A stretch of DNA of 25,104 nt from assembly GCA_913062655.1 (NCBI GenBank), contig CAJXXO010000007.1:1-25104 (forward strand), read 5' to 3'. The notes beneath the pieces were generated by a model, which was not told where the DNA came from, made no database searches, and saw only the letters and a list, made by a program, of their open reading frames with translations. The stretch is from an uncultured Bacteroidota bacterium (GTDB lineage: Bacteria > Bacteroidota > Bacteroidia > Chitinophagales > S012-47). Shown here piece by piece: positions 7,474 to 15,842 of the stretch; the first letter of the stretch is position 1, and every line of letters begins with the position of its first letter. The position numbers and the translations under genes were made by a program.

Positions 7474-8327
7474 TAGAGCACAAATTTGCGAATAATGCGG
7501 AAGCCTACCCGAAACTCTCCCGACAGCCACTCCCGATCGGTATAGGGCAAGAAGTCATTCTCCAGCAAGCCCGGGTTATTACTCAGCGATACTGAGAAGA
7601 TGTGGCCCCCACCCGTTTCGTACTCAAAGCCAATCGATAGCGGGGGCTGGTAATTGTCATCGTCCACTTGTGCGCCTGCCAAAGGGTGAAAGTAGTCGGC
7701 CAACAATGCAAAGCCCTCTTTCAGCACGACCCGACCGCCTACACCCAAGTGGAAGGAGGTGTTCTCGTCATCAAATGCCACAAAGTTGCGATGCAGCACC
7801 GTAGGCAAGAGTGCCAGTGAAGCCCGTTCGCCAAACTTTCTGGCGATAATTGCCTGTCCGAGGTAGGAAAATCGATGCTGAAATTCGGGAAAGCTGGAGA
7901 CTGCCGTACTGTCGCCAGTAGCGGGCATGGTGGAAACAACTGTATTGGCCAGCAGTGTAACACTGACCGGCATTGCACCAGGAGTCTGCCAGAGCAACCG
8001 GTATTTCACGAACGCTTCCATCAGTCGCTGAGCAGCACCAGCTCCTTTATTGCGACCAATGCCTACCATCAGCCGGTCGGTAATGCCATATTCAAAACCA
8101 ATTCGAATATCTGAAGCTTCCTCCACTCCATAGAAGGTCTCCCAACCTCCATTACTGCCCGCTATATCTCCAAAGCGGTGGCCCACCCTGAATTCCAGTA
8201 TACCCTTTTTAAGGGTTTCATTACTGTGACTGTTGAGGATACGTGTATCAGAAAAAGTATACTTTACCGGCTGAGCCAGTGCAGCCATACTTAAGGACAG
8301 GAGAAAAAGAAAGGTGAGTAGTCGCAT
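7473..8327 (-). CDS. DUF5777 family outer-membrane beta-barrel protein
   Basis: A 284-residue exported protein with a signal peptide (MRLLTFLFLLSLSMAALAQ) and then alternating strands ending in aromatic residues, as in small outer-membrane barrels. The sequence fits the DUF5777 family of Bacteroidota: TFSDTRILNSHSNETLKKGILEF close to the N-terminus, HRFGD, DIRIGFEYGITDRLMVGIGR in the middle and IGFEYETGGGHIFSVSLSNN toward the end. The function of the family is unknown. In other Bacteroidota I recall DUF5777 genes near heme-motif or choice-of-anchor V genes, and such a gene lies just upstream here. The terminator at 8339-8367 sits between them, so this gene depends on read-through or its own promoter. 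It is translationally coupled to rnhA. Confidence 0.85.
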   Translation of the reverse strand: MRLLTFLFLLSLSMAALAQPVKYTFSDTRILNSHSNETLKKGILEFRVGHRFGDIAGSNGGWETFYGVEEASDIRIGFEYGITDRLMVGIGRNKGAGAAQRLMEAFVKYRLLWQTPGAMPVSVTLLANTVVSTMPATGDSTAVSSFPEFQHRFSYLGQAIIARKFGERASLALLPTVLHRNFVAFDDENTSFHLGVGGRVVLKEGFALLADYFHPLAGAQVDDDNYQPPLSIGFEYETGGGHIFSVSLSNNPGLLENDFLPYTDREWLSGEFRVGFRIIRKFVL

Positions 8328-8338
8328 AACAGTACATT

Positions 8339-8367
8339 AAAAAAGCCGATCCTGAAAGAACCGGCTT
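8339..8367 (-). terminator. Intrinsic terminator of the choice-of-anchor V gene
   Basis: Read on the minus strand, AAGCCG (8362-8367) pairs with CGGCTT (8343-8348), and the T-run continues to 8339. It lies about 22 bases downstream of the stop of the 8389-9234 gene and ahead of the DUF5777 start. Confidence 0.65.
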
Positions 8368-8388
8368 ACAATATCTGAAAAAGTACGC

Positions 8389-9234
8389 TTACCAACCTAC
8401 AACTTTATGTACCTGTTGCTGGTCTCCACTGGTGAGACGTACCAAATACATACCCGCTGCTTGCGGTAAGGCCAAACTAATTTGCGTTTGACCTTGCAAC
8501 GCACTGATTTCCTCGGCCATGACTCGTTGACCATTAACGGCAAATACTTCTATCTGCATACCTGTAGCGCTATGCCCGTGTAACGACAAGGTCAGGGTTT
8601 GTTGTTGCAGTTGAAGACTTTGAACGTCCCAGGTAGTAAGCGCTGGAGCAATACCGGTGGGTTGACCCTCCGGAATGATGAGCTCATCATACAAGATGTT
8701 GTCACCGCTGGTGGTGCCATTAGCGTTGCTGGCATTGATCGCAACATACACGCCAACATCTCCTGTGCCGGCCGCAGGTGCGGTCCAATCGAAGGTCCAG
8801 GATTTACTGTTATTGCCACTTGTGCCTGAAGTGGTATGCGTGATGTAGCCTGCCACCTGTGTAAGGCGGGTTTCACCGTCTCTGGTAGCAACTGAGCCGG
8901 CTATGTCGCCCGTAGGCGTTTGCACGCTCGCCTGGAAGCCCCATCTTGTAGAAGACTCGGACGTGCCCACTTCCACCACATAGGTTTCGCCCGGGGTGTA
9001 TCCCCCTGCCGGCAGACCTTGCACGGTGATCATGTCATCTTTGGCCGTAGCCGGTCCATTGTGGCAACCTGAAGTAGCACAGGTACGACCATTCTCAGCG
9101 GGGGCTGAGGCATAACCGTTGCCAGCAGCATTATTGGTAGGTGCACCAGACGAATTAGTGGTAGCCTGCTGACTTACCCCAAATAGTAACCCACCGGTGA
9201 CAAGCAGTGCGGTAACAAAGCGTAAACGTTTCAT
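8389..9234 (-). CDS. T9SS-exported choice-of-anchor V domain protein with a heme-like CX4CH motif
   Basis: An exported protein of about 281 residues. The N-terminal signal peptide (KRLRFVTALLVTGGLLFG) is followed by a low-complexity Ala/Asn/Ser stretch and then NGRTCATSGCHNG (cysteines at residues 52 and 57 from the ATG at 9234), where related proteins of the choice-of-anchor V type carry CxxCH. The middle is a beta-sandwich (GLPAGGYTPGETYVVEV, STRWGFQASVQTPTGDIAG, SWTFDWTAPAAGTGDVGVYVAINASNANGTTSGD). The last ~75 residues form a type A T9SS sorting domain (IEVFAVNGQRVM, GMYLVRLTSG, ending KVVGW). It is probably delivered to the cell surface or released. An ATG at 9240 would add two residues. 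The function is not known; heme binding is suggested only by the motif. Confidence 0.85.
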   Translation of the reverse strand: MKRLRFVTALLVTGGLLFGVSQQATTNSSGAPTNNAAGNGYASAPAENGRTCATSGCHNGPATAKDDMITVQGLPAGGYTPGETYVVEVGTSESSTRWGFQASVQTPTGDIAGSVATRDGETRLTQVAGYITHTTSGTSGNNSKSWTFDWTAPAAGTGDVGVYVAINASNANGTTSGDNILYDELIIPEGQPTGIAPALTTWDVQSLQLQQQTLTLSLHGHSATGMQIEVFAVNGQRVMAEEISALQGQTQISLALPQAAGMYLVRLTSGDQQQVHKVVGW

Positions 9235-9320
9235 TGACATAGCAATAGGTTTTAGGTGGTAAAGTAAGATGCAATATAGGTATGCCGCATCATTACTTTG
9301 TTAAAAGTGTGTCAGTTTAC

Positions 9321-9785
9321 TTACGAGGTATACGCTTCCAGTATCTGATTGGTGTGGTCCTTGGTCTTCACTTTTTCAAAAATCTTCTCCACCTTACCCT
9401 CTTCATCGATAACAAATGTAACCCTATGGGTACCCTCATACTCACGGCCCATAAATTTTTTCTTACCCCACACACCGTATGCGTTGACCACTTTTTTGTC
9501 GGCATCAGACACTAGCGGAAACGGCAGATCATACTTCCCGATGAACTTCTGGTGCGATTTCTCTGAATCGATACTCACGCCCAAGATGGCGAAACCCTGC
9601 TCTTGCAGTGCTTCATAATTGTCACGTAAGTTGCAGGCCTCGGCTGTGCAACCCGGGGTATCATCTTTGGGGTAGAAGTAAAGAATGACCTTTTTGCCCT
9701 TGTAATCTGACAGGTTAACCGGTTTTCCATCCTGGTCTACAGCGTCAATCGCTGGGGCTTGGTCCCCTACTTGTAGATGCGTCAT
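9321..9785 (-). CDS. bcp: Thioredoxin-dependent thiol peroxidase (Bcp/PrxQ type)
   Basis: A 154-residue peroxiredoxin that reduces hydrogen peroxide and organic hydroperoxides at thioredoxin's expense in the cytoplasm. The peroxidatic C46 and resolving C51 stand in DTPGCTAEACNLRD, the CX4C spacing of the Bcp/PrxQ atypical 2-Cys subgroup. Also typical are VILYFYPKDDTPGC, ILGVSIDSEKSHQKF, the LPFPLVSDADKKV segment and THRVTFVIDEEGKV. It starts eight bases after the stop of the M23 peptidase gene and is the last gene of an apparent four-gene operon with the symporter and LOG genes. No clear terminator follows; a 5-bp inverted repeat lies at 9268-9291. Confidence 0.95.
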   Translation of the reverse strand: MTHLQVGDQAPAIDAVDQDGKPVNLSDYKGKKVILYFYPKDDTPGCTAEACNLRDNYEALQEQGFAILGVSIDSEKSHQKFIGKYDLPFPLVSDADKKVVNAYGVWGKKKFMGREYEGTHRVTFVIDEEGKVEKIFEKVKTKDHTNQILEAYTS

Positions 9786-9793
9786 GATATTTT

Positions 9794-11458
9794 CTATTTT
9801 ATGGGTTGTTCAACAATCGTAAGGTTATCACATCCATCTGAAACCTCTAATCTAAATATTTGTTCGGCCTCCGCCTTGCCTGGTTGCGGTAAGCGGCCTG
9901 TTAACAAAGCCCTTTTGGCATCATAGGCGAGCTTAATCCACTGTCCATTCACCGTGGCCCTGTAGGCAGCTATCCCTCTACCAGCATCTCGAATACGGAA
10001 AGCCACCCGTTGCCCAGCCTTTAGCTCGCGCAAGACAGATACAACAGGAGGAATGGTATCATACCCGACCCGATACACACCAAAATAAGGACTGTTGGCA
10101 TGCAACCAATCGCCTTTCCAAAAACTTTGTTGCCAATAGTCAACCCCTTCTCGCTTTACAATCACCACGGCTTTATTCCGTAATCGTTCTGGCACGTGAG
10201 CCGCTTGCAGGGCTACATCTATACCATAATGGAGCGGTACACAGTCCTCCCCTACAGCATAAACGGGTGGTGACGTGGATTGCTGCCACACACTTACCTG
10301 AAGGGTATCATAAAGCGACCAGGCCGGTAAAGTGCAGGTGAATAGGCTGTCTGCATACCGGTGGGTGTGTTGTGGCGCCCATGCTTCTCCGGCACCGATA
10401 CGGGTATTGGCTGTAGTACCGGTATACTTGATCCGAAAAGCCAATGCGCGGCTGTTGCCCATTGGGTCTGCTACGGTAAAGTGAACCGGAACAGCCTTTC
10501 CGGGGGACAAATGCAGCCAACCATTATTGCGCATACTGTCATACACTGATAAAAAGTTACCCGGCTGTTGATAGCAAGTGTGGATGCGTCTTCGGCTTTG
10601 TCGCTGGTAGCAATAGTCAATGTGGCTGTTGATGTAGCGACTTTCGTGAAAAGGGACGGCATCCATGGTAAAGCTATAGTGTATAGTATCGTCCACGTGC
10701 ATTTGCAAACGATAGATACCGTTGCGATTGTTGGCCCCATTGGCCCGATCGTAGGTGTAGAGTCCGAAGGCGACTCGTGGCGCGGTGACCAGTAAGGTAT
10801 CCGAGGTGTGCCGTATGCGATACGCTGCCCCTGCCGGCTCTACTGCCATAATCTTTCGGGTAGGGCGCAAGGCCCCTGCTGCTTTTTCGTAAACATACAA
10901 GGTCTGTAGTACCGGTGGTCGATCGTCCCGAACCGGGAAGCCGAATAGCAGGGGGTGGAGGGGCACCTCACTTTCTGTATCCCGCACCTCAAAATGCAAA
11001 TGTGGCCCTCCAGAGCTGCCACTATTACCACTTTCACCAATGAATTGTCCTTGTGCTACCGGCAGTCTACCCGGTTCAGGATAGACATCAATAGCGTAGG
11101 ACTCCATCTGCTGCTGTAGTTGTTCAACATACTGCTCCAACTCAGGATAGAAAGAACGTAAGTGGCCATAAACGGTGGTATAGCCGTTGGGGTGATCGAT
11201 ATATACCGCCAGGCCATAGCCTACCGGAGAGACCTTTACCCGGGACACATAGCCCTCAGCGGCAGCCCGCACCGAAAGCCCTTCACGCCCTTGGGTTTTG
11301 AAATCTACACCAGCATGAAAGTGATTGTGTCGCAGTTCGCCAAAGGTACCCGAAAGAATAAGCGGAATATCCAACGGAGATTGAAACACATCTTGGGGAT
11401 AGTGCTGTGCCCGCCCCACTAGCGACACCACCATCATCAGCCAAAAGCACAGGCGCAT
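9794..11458 (-). CDS. M23 (LytM) family metallopeptidase with long C-terminal extension
   Basis: An exported zinc peptidase of the M23/LytM family, which cuts cross-bridges or stems in peptidoglycan or acts as an activator of such enzymes. From the start at 11458 (MRLCFWLMMVVSLVGRAQ, a signal peptide) the protein has 554 residues. The zinc ligands are complete: H48 and D52 in HNHFHAGVDF and H155 in GPHLHFEVRD, with H153 as the second catalytic histidine and YTTVYGHL between them. So it is probably an active enzyme, not a degenerate LytM factor. The remaining ~390 residues are beta-rich without a domain I recognise. The TAG of the LOG gene ends one base before this ATG, which is why I prefer it to an upstream in-frame start at 11500 lying inside that gene. 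Confidence 0.92.
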   Translation of the reverse strand: MRLCFWLMMVVSLVGRAQHYPQDVFQSPLDIPLILSGTFGELRHNHFHAGVDFKTQGREGLSVRAAAEGYVSRVKVSPVGYGLAVYIDHPNGYTTVYGHLRSFYPELEQYVEQLQQQMESYAIDVYPEPGRLPVAQGQFIGESGNSGSSGGPHLHFEVRDTESEVPLHPLLFGFPVRDDRPPVLQTLYVYEKAAGALRPTRKIMAVEPAGAAYRIRHTSDTLLVTAPRVAFGLYTYDRANGANNRNGIYRLQMHVDDTIHYSFTMDAVPFHESRYINSHIDYCYQRQSRRRIHTCYQQPGNFLSVYDSMRNNGWLHLSPGKAVPVHFTVADPMGNSRALAFRIKYTGTTANTRIGAGEAWAPQHTHRYADSLFTCTLPAWSLYDTLQVSVWQQSTSPPVYAVGEDCVPLHYGIDVALQAAHVPERLRNKAVVIVKREGVDYWQQSFWKGDWLHANSPYFGVYRVGYDTIPPVVSVLRELKAGQRVAFRIRDAGRGIAAYRATVNGQWIKLAYDAKRALLTGRLPQPGKAEAEQIFRLEVSDGCDNLTIVEQPIK

Positions 11459-11459
11459 A

Positions 11460-12167
11460 CTAGAAATTGGGTTTGAGTTGAGATTTGCTGTAGAAGTCAT
11501 TGATGTACTGTACCACCTCCTCAGGCTCGTCCAGTACAGCCATCAGCTCCAGATCTTCCGGACTGATTTTCCCGGTGGCCAGCAAGGTATTTTCTATCCA
11601 GTCCCACAAGCCGGACCAGAACTGCTGGCCCACGAGTATGACCGGGATCCGGGAAATCTTCCGTGTTTGGATCAGGGTGATGGTTTCAAACATTTCATCC
11701 AGTGTACCAAACCCACCAGGCAGCAGTACGATACCCTGGGCATACTTTAGAAACATCACCTTGCGTACAAAGAAATACCGAAAACTAAAGAGTTTGTCCG
11801 GGTCGATATAGCCATTGAAACCCTGCTCGTGTGGCAGGTCAATATTGAGCCCTACACTGGCGCCATTGGCCAACCGGGCACCCAGGTTACCCGCTTCCAT
11901 AATGCCTGGCCCACCTCCGGTGATGATTCCAAACCCTTCTTCTGCCAGCAGGTTGGCCACTTTTGTAGCCAGCTTATACTCAGGGTCTTCCGGCTTAGTG
12001 CGTGCAGAACCAAATATAGAGATACACGGCCCTATCTCTGCCAGCCTATCGAAGCCATCCGTAAATTCGGACATGATCTTGAACATCCGCCAGGAGGACT
12101 CCGCTTGAATTTGTGTCCAGGGTTTTGCTTTATGCGGCTTATGACCGCTTTCAGGTTGCTTATTCAT
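11460..12167 (-). CDS. LOG family protein (TIGR00730 type)
   Basis: A 235-residue Rossmann-fold protein of the LOG (lonely guy) family, whose characterised members hydrolyse the N-glycosidic bond of nucleoside monophosphates to free base and ribose 5-phosphate (cytokinin activation in plants, nucleotide turnover in bacteria). The signature motifs are GGGPGIMEAGN near residue 85 and PGGFGTLDE at 150-158, with the family arginine/methionine block RKVMF between them. The charged N-terminal extension (NKQPESGHKPHKAKPW) is typical of the longer bacterial subgroup. The ATG at 12167 overlaps the end of the symporter gene by eight bases (ATGAATAA), so the two are probably coupled. An ATG at 12206 in the same frame lies deeper in the symporter and is unlikely. 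Confidence 0.92.
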   Translation of the reverse strand: MNKQPESGHKPHKAKPWTQIQAESSWRMFKIMSEFTDGFDRLAEIGPCISIFGSARTKPEDPEYKLATKVANLLAEEGFGIITGGGPGIMEAGNLGARLANGASVGLNIDLPHEQGFNGYIDPDKLFSFRYFFVRKVMFLKYAQGIVLLPGGFGTLDEMFETITLIQTRKISRIPVILVGQQFWSGLWDWIENTLLATGKISPEDLELMAVLDEPEEVVQYINDFYSKSQLKPNF

Positions 12168-13719
12168 GGGTTGTCTTTTGGGGGTTGGAGATAAGCCACA
12201 GACCAAGAAAGGTCAAGGCACCATTCAGGCCCAGCATTTCATAGCCAAACTGATAATCGCCCAGTAGGAGCGCTTGGTTATCCTTCAGCAGATAGCACAG
12301 TACGGGGGCTGCAATACAAACGATCGGCACCCAGCGATCTTGCACCATACGCTTGGTAAAAATACCGAAGGTAAACAGCCCCAGCAATGGCCCATAGGTG
12401 TAAGTAGCGGCTGTAAAAATACGGCCGATCACCGCTTGATTGCCCCAGGCCTCCATGAGCAGGATTAACAACAGCAACACAAGGCTGATGGCCACATGGA
12501 CACCAATACGCACATACTGGGGAAGTGATGTCGGACTATATCCTAAAAAATCGATACAAAAGGAAGTGGTAAGGGCAGTAAGGGCAGAGTCCGCACTGGA
12601 ATAAGCGGCTGCGATCAAGCCGATCAGAAAAATGATACCTACTATGGCCGGCAACTGTCGCAGTGCGATCATTGGAAACAGGTAATCCGTCTGTACGCCC
12701 CTACTCCCATCTTCCCGGGTATAAGTGAGGTCCGTTTGGGTGGATGCCCCCATTTGATCAATGGCCTCTACCGGCATGGTACCTGTAGCACTGAATTTAG
12801 CCATGGCATCGGGCCCCATTTGAAGAGAAATGGTATACAATAGCAGCAATACCCCCATGGAAAGGAAGAAAATATTGACGGTGGGAAATAGAATCGCTTG
12901 CCAGCGTATGTTTTTCTGTGCCTCGGGCAGTGACCGGCAACTCAGGTTCTTCTGCATCATATCCTGATCGAGGCCGGTCATGGTAGCAGCTACCAGCGCC
13001 CCTCCGATAAAGTGCTTAGGGAAAAAGGTAGGATCCTGCCAGTTCCAGTTAAAAATCTCTGCATAACCACTGGAAGCGACCATTTTGGCCATACCCCATA
13101 CACCGGTATCCAACTCTTTACCAATAAGGATAATGGTAAGGAAGGTGGCGATAAGCATAAGTCCTGTCTGCAAGGTGTCCGTAAATACAATCGTGCGGAT
13201 ACCACCGCGAAAGGTATAGACCCAGATCAAGGCCAAAGTGAGGGTAACCGTAAACCAGAAGGGCACACCCAATTCATCGAAGACGAAGAGTTGTAAAACG
13301 CCTGCCACCAGAAAGAGGCGAAAGGCAGCCCCCAGGGTCCGGCTTAGCAGAAAGTAAAAGGCCCCGGTTTTGTAGGCATAATGACCGAGTCGTTGCTCCA
13401 GATAGGTATAGATCGAAGTGAGCTCCAAGCGGTAGTAGATGGGTAGCAATACTTGTGCTATCAGCAAGTAACCGATTATGTAGCCCAACACCATTTGATA
13501 ATAGTGCCAATGCGTGGTGCCCACCCAGCCTGGCACGGAGATAAAAGTAACTCCACTCAAGGAAGCCCCAACCATACCAAAGGCCACCAGAAACCAATGC
13601 GACTGCCGATTGCCTTGAAAAAAAGTTTGGTTGGTGGCTTTTCTGCTTGTGATCAAGGATATCACCAACAGTAAGGTAAAATACCCTATCAGCACCCACA
13701 AAATGGTCGATCCAGACAT
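12160..13719 (-). CDS. Sodium:solute symporter family transporter
   Basis: A 519-residue polytopic membrane protein of the sodium:solute symporter (SSS) family with about 13 hydrophobic helices spread from residue 5 to the C-terminus. Family landmarks are the N-terminal GRQSHW-like segment (here GNRQSHWFLVAFGMVGASLSG), YLEQRLG with the following aromatic helix, GGIRTIVFTDTLQ in the middle and the helix-8 region GLIAAAYSSADSALTALTTSF that contributes to the Na+ site. The substrate cannot be read from the sequence; related bacteroidotal transporters are often tied to sialic acid, sugars or other organic solutes. It is the first gene of the symporter-LOG-M23-bcp operon. The leader before the ATG is a pyrimidine-rich tract without a Shine-Dalgarno sequence. 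Confidence 0.93.
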   Translation of the reverse strand: MSGSTILWVLIGYFTLLLVISLITSRKATNQTFFQGNRQSHWFLVAFGMVGASLSGVTFISVPGWVGTTHWHYYQMVLGYIIGYLLIAQVLLPIYYRLELTSIYTYLEQRLGHYAYKTGAFYFLLSRTLGAAFRLFLVAGVLQLFVFDELGVPFWFTVTLTLALIWVYTFRGGIRTIVFTDTLQTGLMLIATFLTIILIGKELDTGVWGMAKMVASSGYAEIFNWNWQDPTFFPKHFIGGALVAATMTGLDQDMMQKNLSCRSLPEAQKNIRWQAILFPTVNIFFLSMGVLLLLYTISLQMGPDAMAKFSATGTMPVEAIDQMGASTQTDLTYTREDGSRGVQTDYLFPMIALRQLPAIVGIIFLIGLIAAAYSSADSALTALTTSFCIDFLGYSPTSLPQYVRIGVHVAISLVLLLLILLMEAWGNQAVIGRIFTAATYTYGPLLGLFTFGIFTKRMVQDRWVPIVCIAAPVLCYLLKDNQALLLGDYQFGYEMLGLNGALTFLGLWLISNPQKTTHE

Positions 13720-13760
13720 AGCGACAAAAAAAGGAAAAAAAGGCGTAACCCCCTTATGCT

Positions 13761-13792
13761 AAAAAGGCGCTACCGTGTGGAAGCGCCCTTTT
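13761..13792 (-). terminator. Intrinsic terminator after the first-listed DUF6089 gene
   Basis: GGCGCT (13766-13771) and AGCGCC (13782-13787) form a 6-bp stem flanked by A/T runs on both sides, so the hairpin could act in either direction. Its position ends minus-strand transcripts of the 13833-14684 gene before the symporter operon. Confidence 0.65.
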
Positions 13793-13832
13793 ATAACCAA
13801 AAACCAGAGACTAATCGTATAAATATTTTCTT

Positions 13833-14684
13833 TTAGAACTTACCTGGACAACCGTATTGTACGCCCCGGAAGCGACCACCTAATTTGCCCAGTTTAATGG
13901 ATAGGGTCATACCCATAAAAGCGTAATAGTCTTGTACGTCAGGGTTACCACGAATCGAACCCTCACTGCGAGCCGGAGGATCACTCATAATTTCACCACT
14001 GCGGTCCATCATACGCACGGCTAGTTGCCCATTCTCATTGGCCAGAATACCTCGATCAACATAGGTAGTAGACACATCGTCAAGGTAATCTGTAAAAGTT
14101 CTGCGCAGGCCTGCTTCCACACCAAGGGTTACCTTCTCTGCAAATTGCACCTTTACCCCGGCACCAAATGGTATGCTTACCTGCCACAGGCTGTAGGGTC
14201 TGCGCTCAGGATAAGCTGCAGTACCCTGGCCTTCTGTCCCTAAGGGCTGCAAGTCTACCCACGTGCCATTGTACAAGGCTTGTGGGTTGTGATGGAATAC
14301 AGCTATCCCGGCAAACAGGTAAGGTGAAAAAGGCATATACTTATCGAGGCCTAATAGGTTGTATTCTCCCGTCACACCAAATTCATACACATTGGAGCGA
14401 AAACTCAAATTGCGGGCTACAAGATCTGGCGAAGTGTGATTAGCATCATCGCCCGACAGACGTCCATAGGTAATCGCACCTCGTAAGGCAAAGTGGCTAT
14501 TGAAGTTGTAACGACCGAAAACGCCAAAGGACTCATTCAGTTGTTCAGCGGTAATCCTGGAAGGGGTCATTTCTCCATTGTAGTGGGCCACGCCACCGAA
14601 AACTCCTAATTCAAAGTTTTGGGCTTGTGAGGCTAGCGGTAGGCCAATAATGCAGAGTAAGGCCAACAGGGCAGTACGGATCAT
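13833..14684 (-). CDS. DUF6089 family outer-membrane beta-barrel protein
   Basis: A 283-residue exported protein. A signal peptide (MIRTALLALLCIIGLPLASQAQ) is followed by a small predicted barrel of the DUF6089 family: ELGVFGGVAHYNGEM, GRYNFNSHFALRGAITYGRLSGDDAN, RNLSF, a FSPYLFAGIAVFHHNP segment, PFGAGVKVQFAEKVTLGVEAGLR and a TDYLDDVSTTYVD motif. The C-terminal region holds a variable loop rich in charged and Pro residues before the last strand. Family members are abundant in Bacteroidota and uncharacterised; a structural or gliding/secretion-related envelope role is speculation. It is a tandem paralogue of the next gene, which is transcribed before it, and each has its own terminator. Confidence 0.87.
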   Translation of the reverse strand: MIRTALLALLCIIGLPLASQAQNFELGVFGGVAHYNGEMTPSRITAEQLNESFGVFGRYNFNSHFALRGAITYGRLSGDDANHTSPDLVARNLSFRSNVYEFGVTGEYNLLGLDKYMPFSPYLFAGIAVFHHNPQALYNGTWVDLQPLGTEGQGTAAYPERRPYSLWQVSIPFGAGVKVQFAEKVTLGVEAGLRRTFTDYLDDVSTTYVDRGILANENGQLAVRMMDRSGEIMSDPPARSEGSIRGNPDVQDYYAFMGMTLSIKLGKLGGRFRGVQYGCPGKF

Positions 14685-14827
14685 AGCAGTTTAGTTTTCG
14701 ATTATGTGCCTCTCTTACGGAGCTATCGCAAGGGGGTTTCATTGAGGCTATGATTTTCTTTCAATTTTTACGAGTCGCGAATGTATATCTCACGGCCGCT
14801 GGAAACTGCTATATTCGGTTAGTGCAT

Positions 14828-14853
14828 AAAAAAACCCGGTCGAGTGACCGGGT
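14828..14853 (-). terminator. Intrinsic terminator after the second DUF6089 gene
   Basis: A perfect 8-bp stem ACCCGGTC (14834-14841) / GACCGGGT (14846-14853) with a four-base loop; on the minus strand it runs into seven T residues. It lies 35 bases downstream of the stop of the 14888-15742 gene. Confidence 0.8.
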
Positions 14854-14887
14854 GTAATCGTTATATTGGTTTGCTGTGTATACGTTT

Positions 14888-15742
14888 TCAGAAGCCGTAA
14901 TCGCAGCCTTCTTTGTTCTTACCGCCACCAATGGGCATACCTAAGGTGTACGTTAAGGATACCCCGGCAGATACAAACCAGTCATTATTGTCTGGATTGC
15001 CGCGTGGGTCGTCATTGGTATAGTCAACCGGCAAGCCACCGAGGTACTCACCGGAGCGATTGGACAGGCGGTAAGCCAAGTCCCCTTCCTCTAAAATCAA
15101 TACATTCGGGTCCACATAGGTTTGGCTGACATCATCCAGATAGTCGGTAAGTGTATAGCGCATGCTTGCCTCTATGCCAAGTGTTAAACCACTGCCGAGG
15201 CCAAATTTGAAGCCGGCACCAAAAGGGAAGACCACCTGGTAACGGGAATAGGGATCACGATCGGGAAAGGCTGAAGTGCCCTGTCCCTCAGTTCTGAATT
15301 CCACCAAGTTGTACCATGCGCCTTCGTACAATGCACGAGGATTGTGATAAATACCGGCTACTCCACCAAAAATGTATGGTGAAAATACATCGCCCATCTC
15401 CACATCATAACCGATGAGATTAATCTCGGCAATAGCCGCCATTTCAACTATTTGCGATTTGAAGCTCAAATTGCGGACCCGAAGCGGATCATCATCCGGC
15501 CGGTTGGCATCATCGCCAGAAATAGTTAAAGCAGACAATCCAAAGCGGAAAGTGACAAATGGGTTGGGAGATAATTTCAACAAACCGCCTACTGCGGCAT
15601 GGGTTTCGCTGACATTGATAGCATCATCACTCAGATCCCCCATATAGTTAGAAACACCGCCCCACAAGCCAATGGCTGTTGACTGCCCATGTGCCACCAG
15701 GGCAAACGCAGACAAGACAACGGTTACAACAAGCTTTCTCAT
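14888..15742 (-). CDS. DUF6089 family outer-membrane beta-barrel protein, paralogue
   Basis: A 284-residue protein with a signal peptide (MRKLVVTVVLSAFALVAHGQS) and the same barrel plan as the 13833-14684 product. The shared blocks are SGDDAN, RNLSF, FSPY.F.G.A, HNP.ALY.G.W, TEGQGT, PFGAG and TDYLDDVS.TYVD, while the loops between them differ. I chose the ATG at 15742 because the signal peptide begins there and an A/G-rich AAAAAGAGAGA precedes it; an in-frame start at 15778 would put 12 charged residues ahead of the signal. It diverges from the TM2 gene at 15843 across 100 bases. As with its paralogue, the family function is unknown. Confidence 0.87.
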   Translation of the reverse strand: MRKLVVTVVLSAFALVAHGQSTAIGLWGGVSNYMGDLSDDAINVSETHAAVGGLLKLSPNPFVTFRFGLSALTISGDDANRPDDDPLRVRNLSFKSQIVEMAAIAEINLIGYDVEMGDVFSPYIFGGVAGIYHNPRALYEGAWYNLVEFRTEGQGTSAFPDRDPYSRYQVVFPFGAGFKFGLGSGLTLGIEASMRYTLTDYLDDVSQTYVDPNVLILEEGDLAYRLSNRSGEYLGGLPVDYTNDDPRGNPDNNDWFVSAGVSLTYTLGMPIGGGKNKEGCDYGF

Positions 15743-15842
15743 ACGATCTCTCTTTTTCAGGGCGTTAAAAATACACAAAACAATGGGTTTCAGTACGCCT
15801 CCGCACCGATGAATTCCGCAGTTTTGTACCGCAAGACATCGT

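Noticed and set aside
9268..9291. GATGC/GCATC inverted repeat between bcp and the T9SS cargo gene
   Set aside because: Only five pairs with a 14-base loop and a broken T-tract; too weak to call a terminator.
15819..15826. CAGTTTTG ahead of the TM2 gene as a -7 box
   Set aside because: It misses the first consensus base and has no -33 partner, so it is not listed as a promoter.
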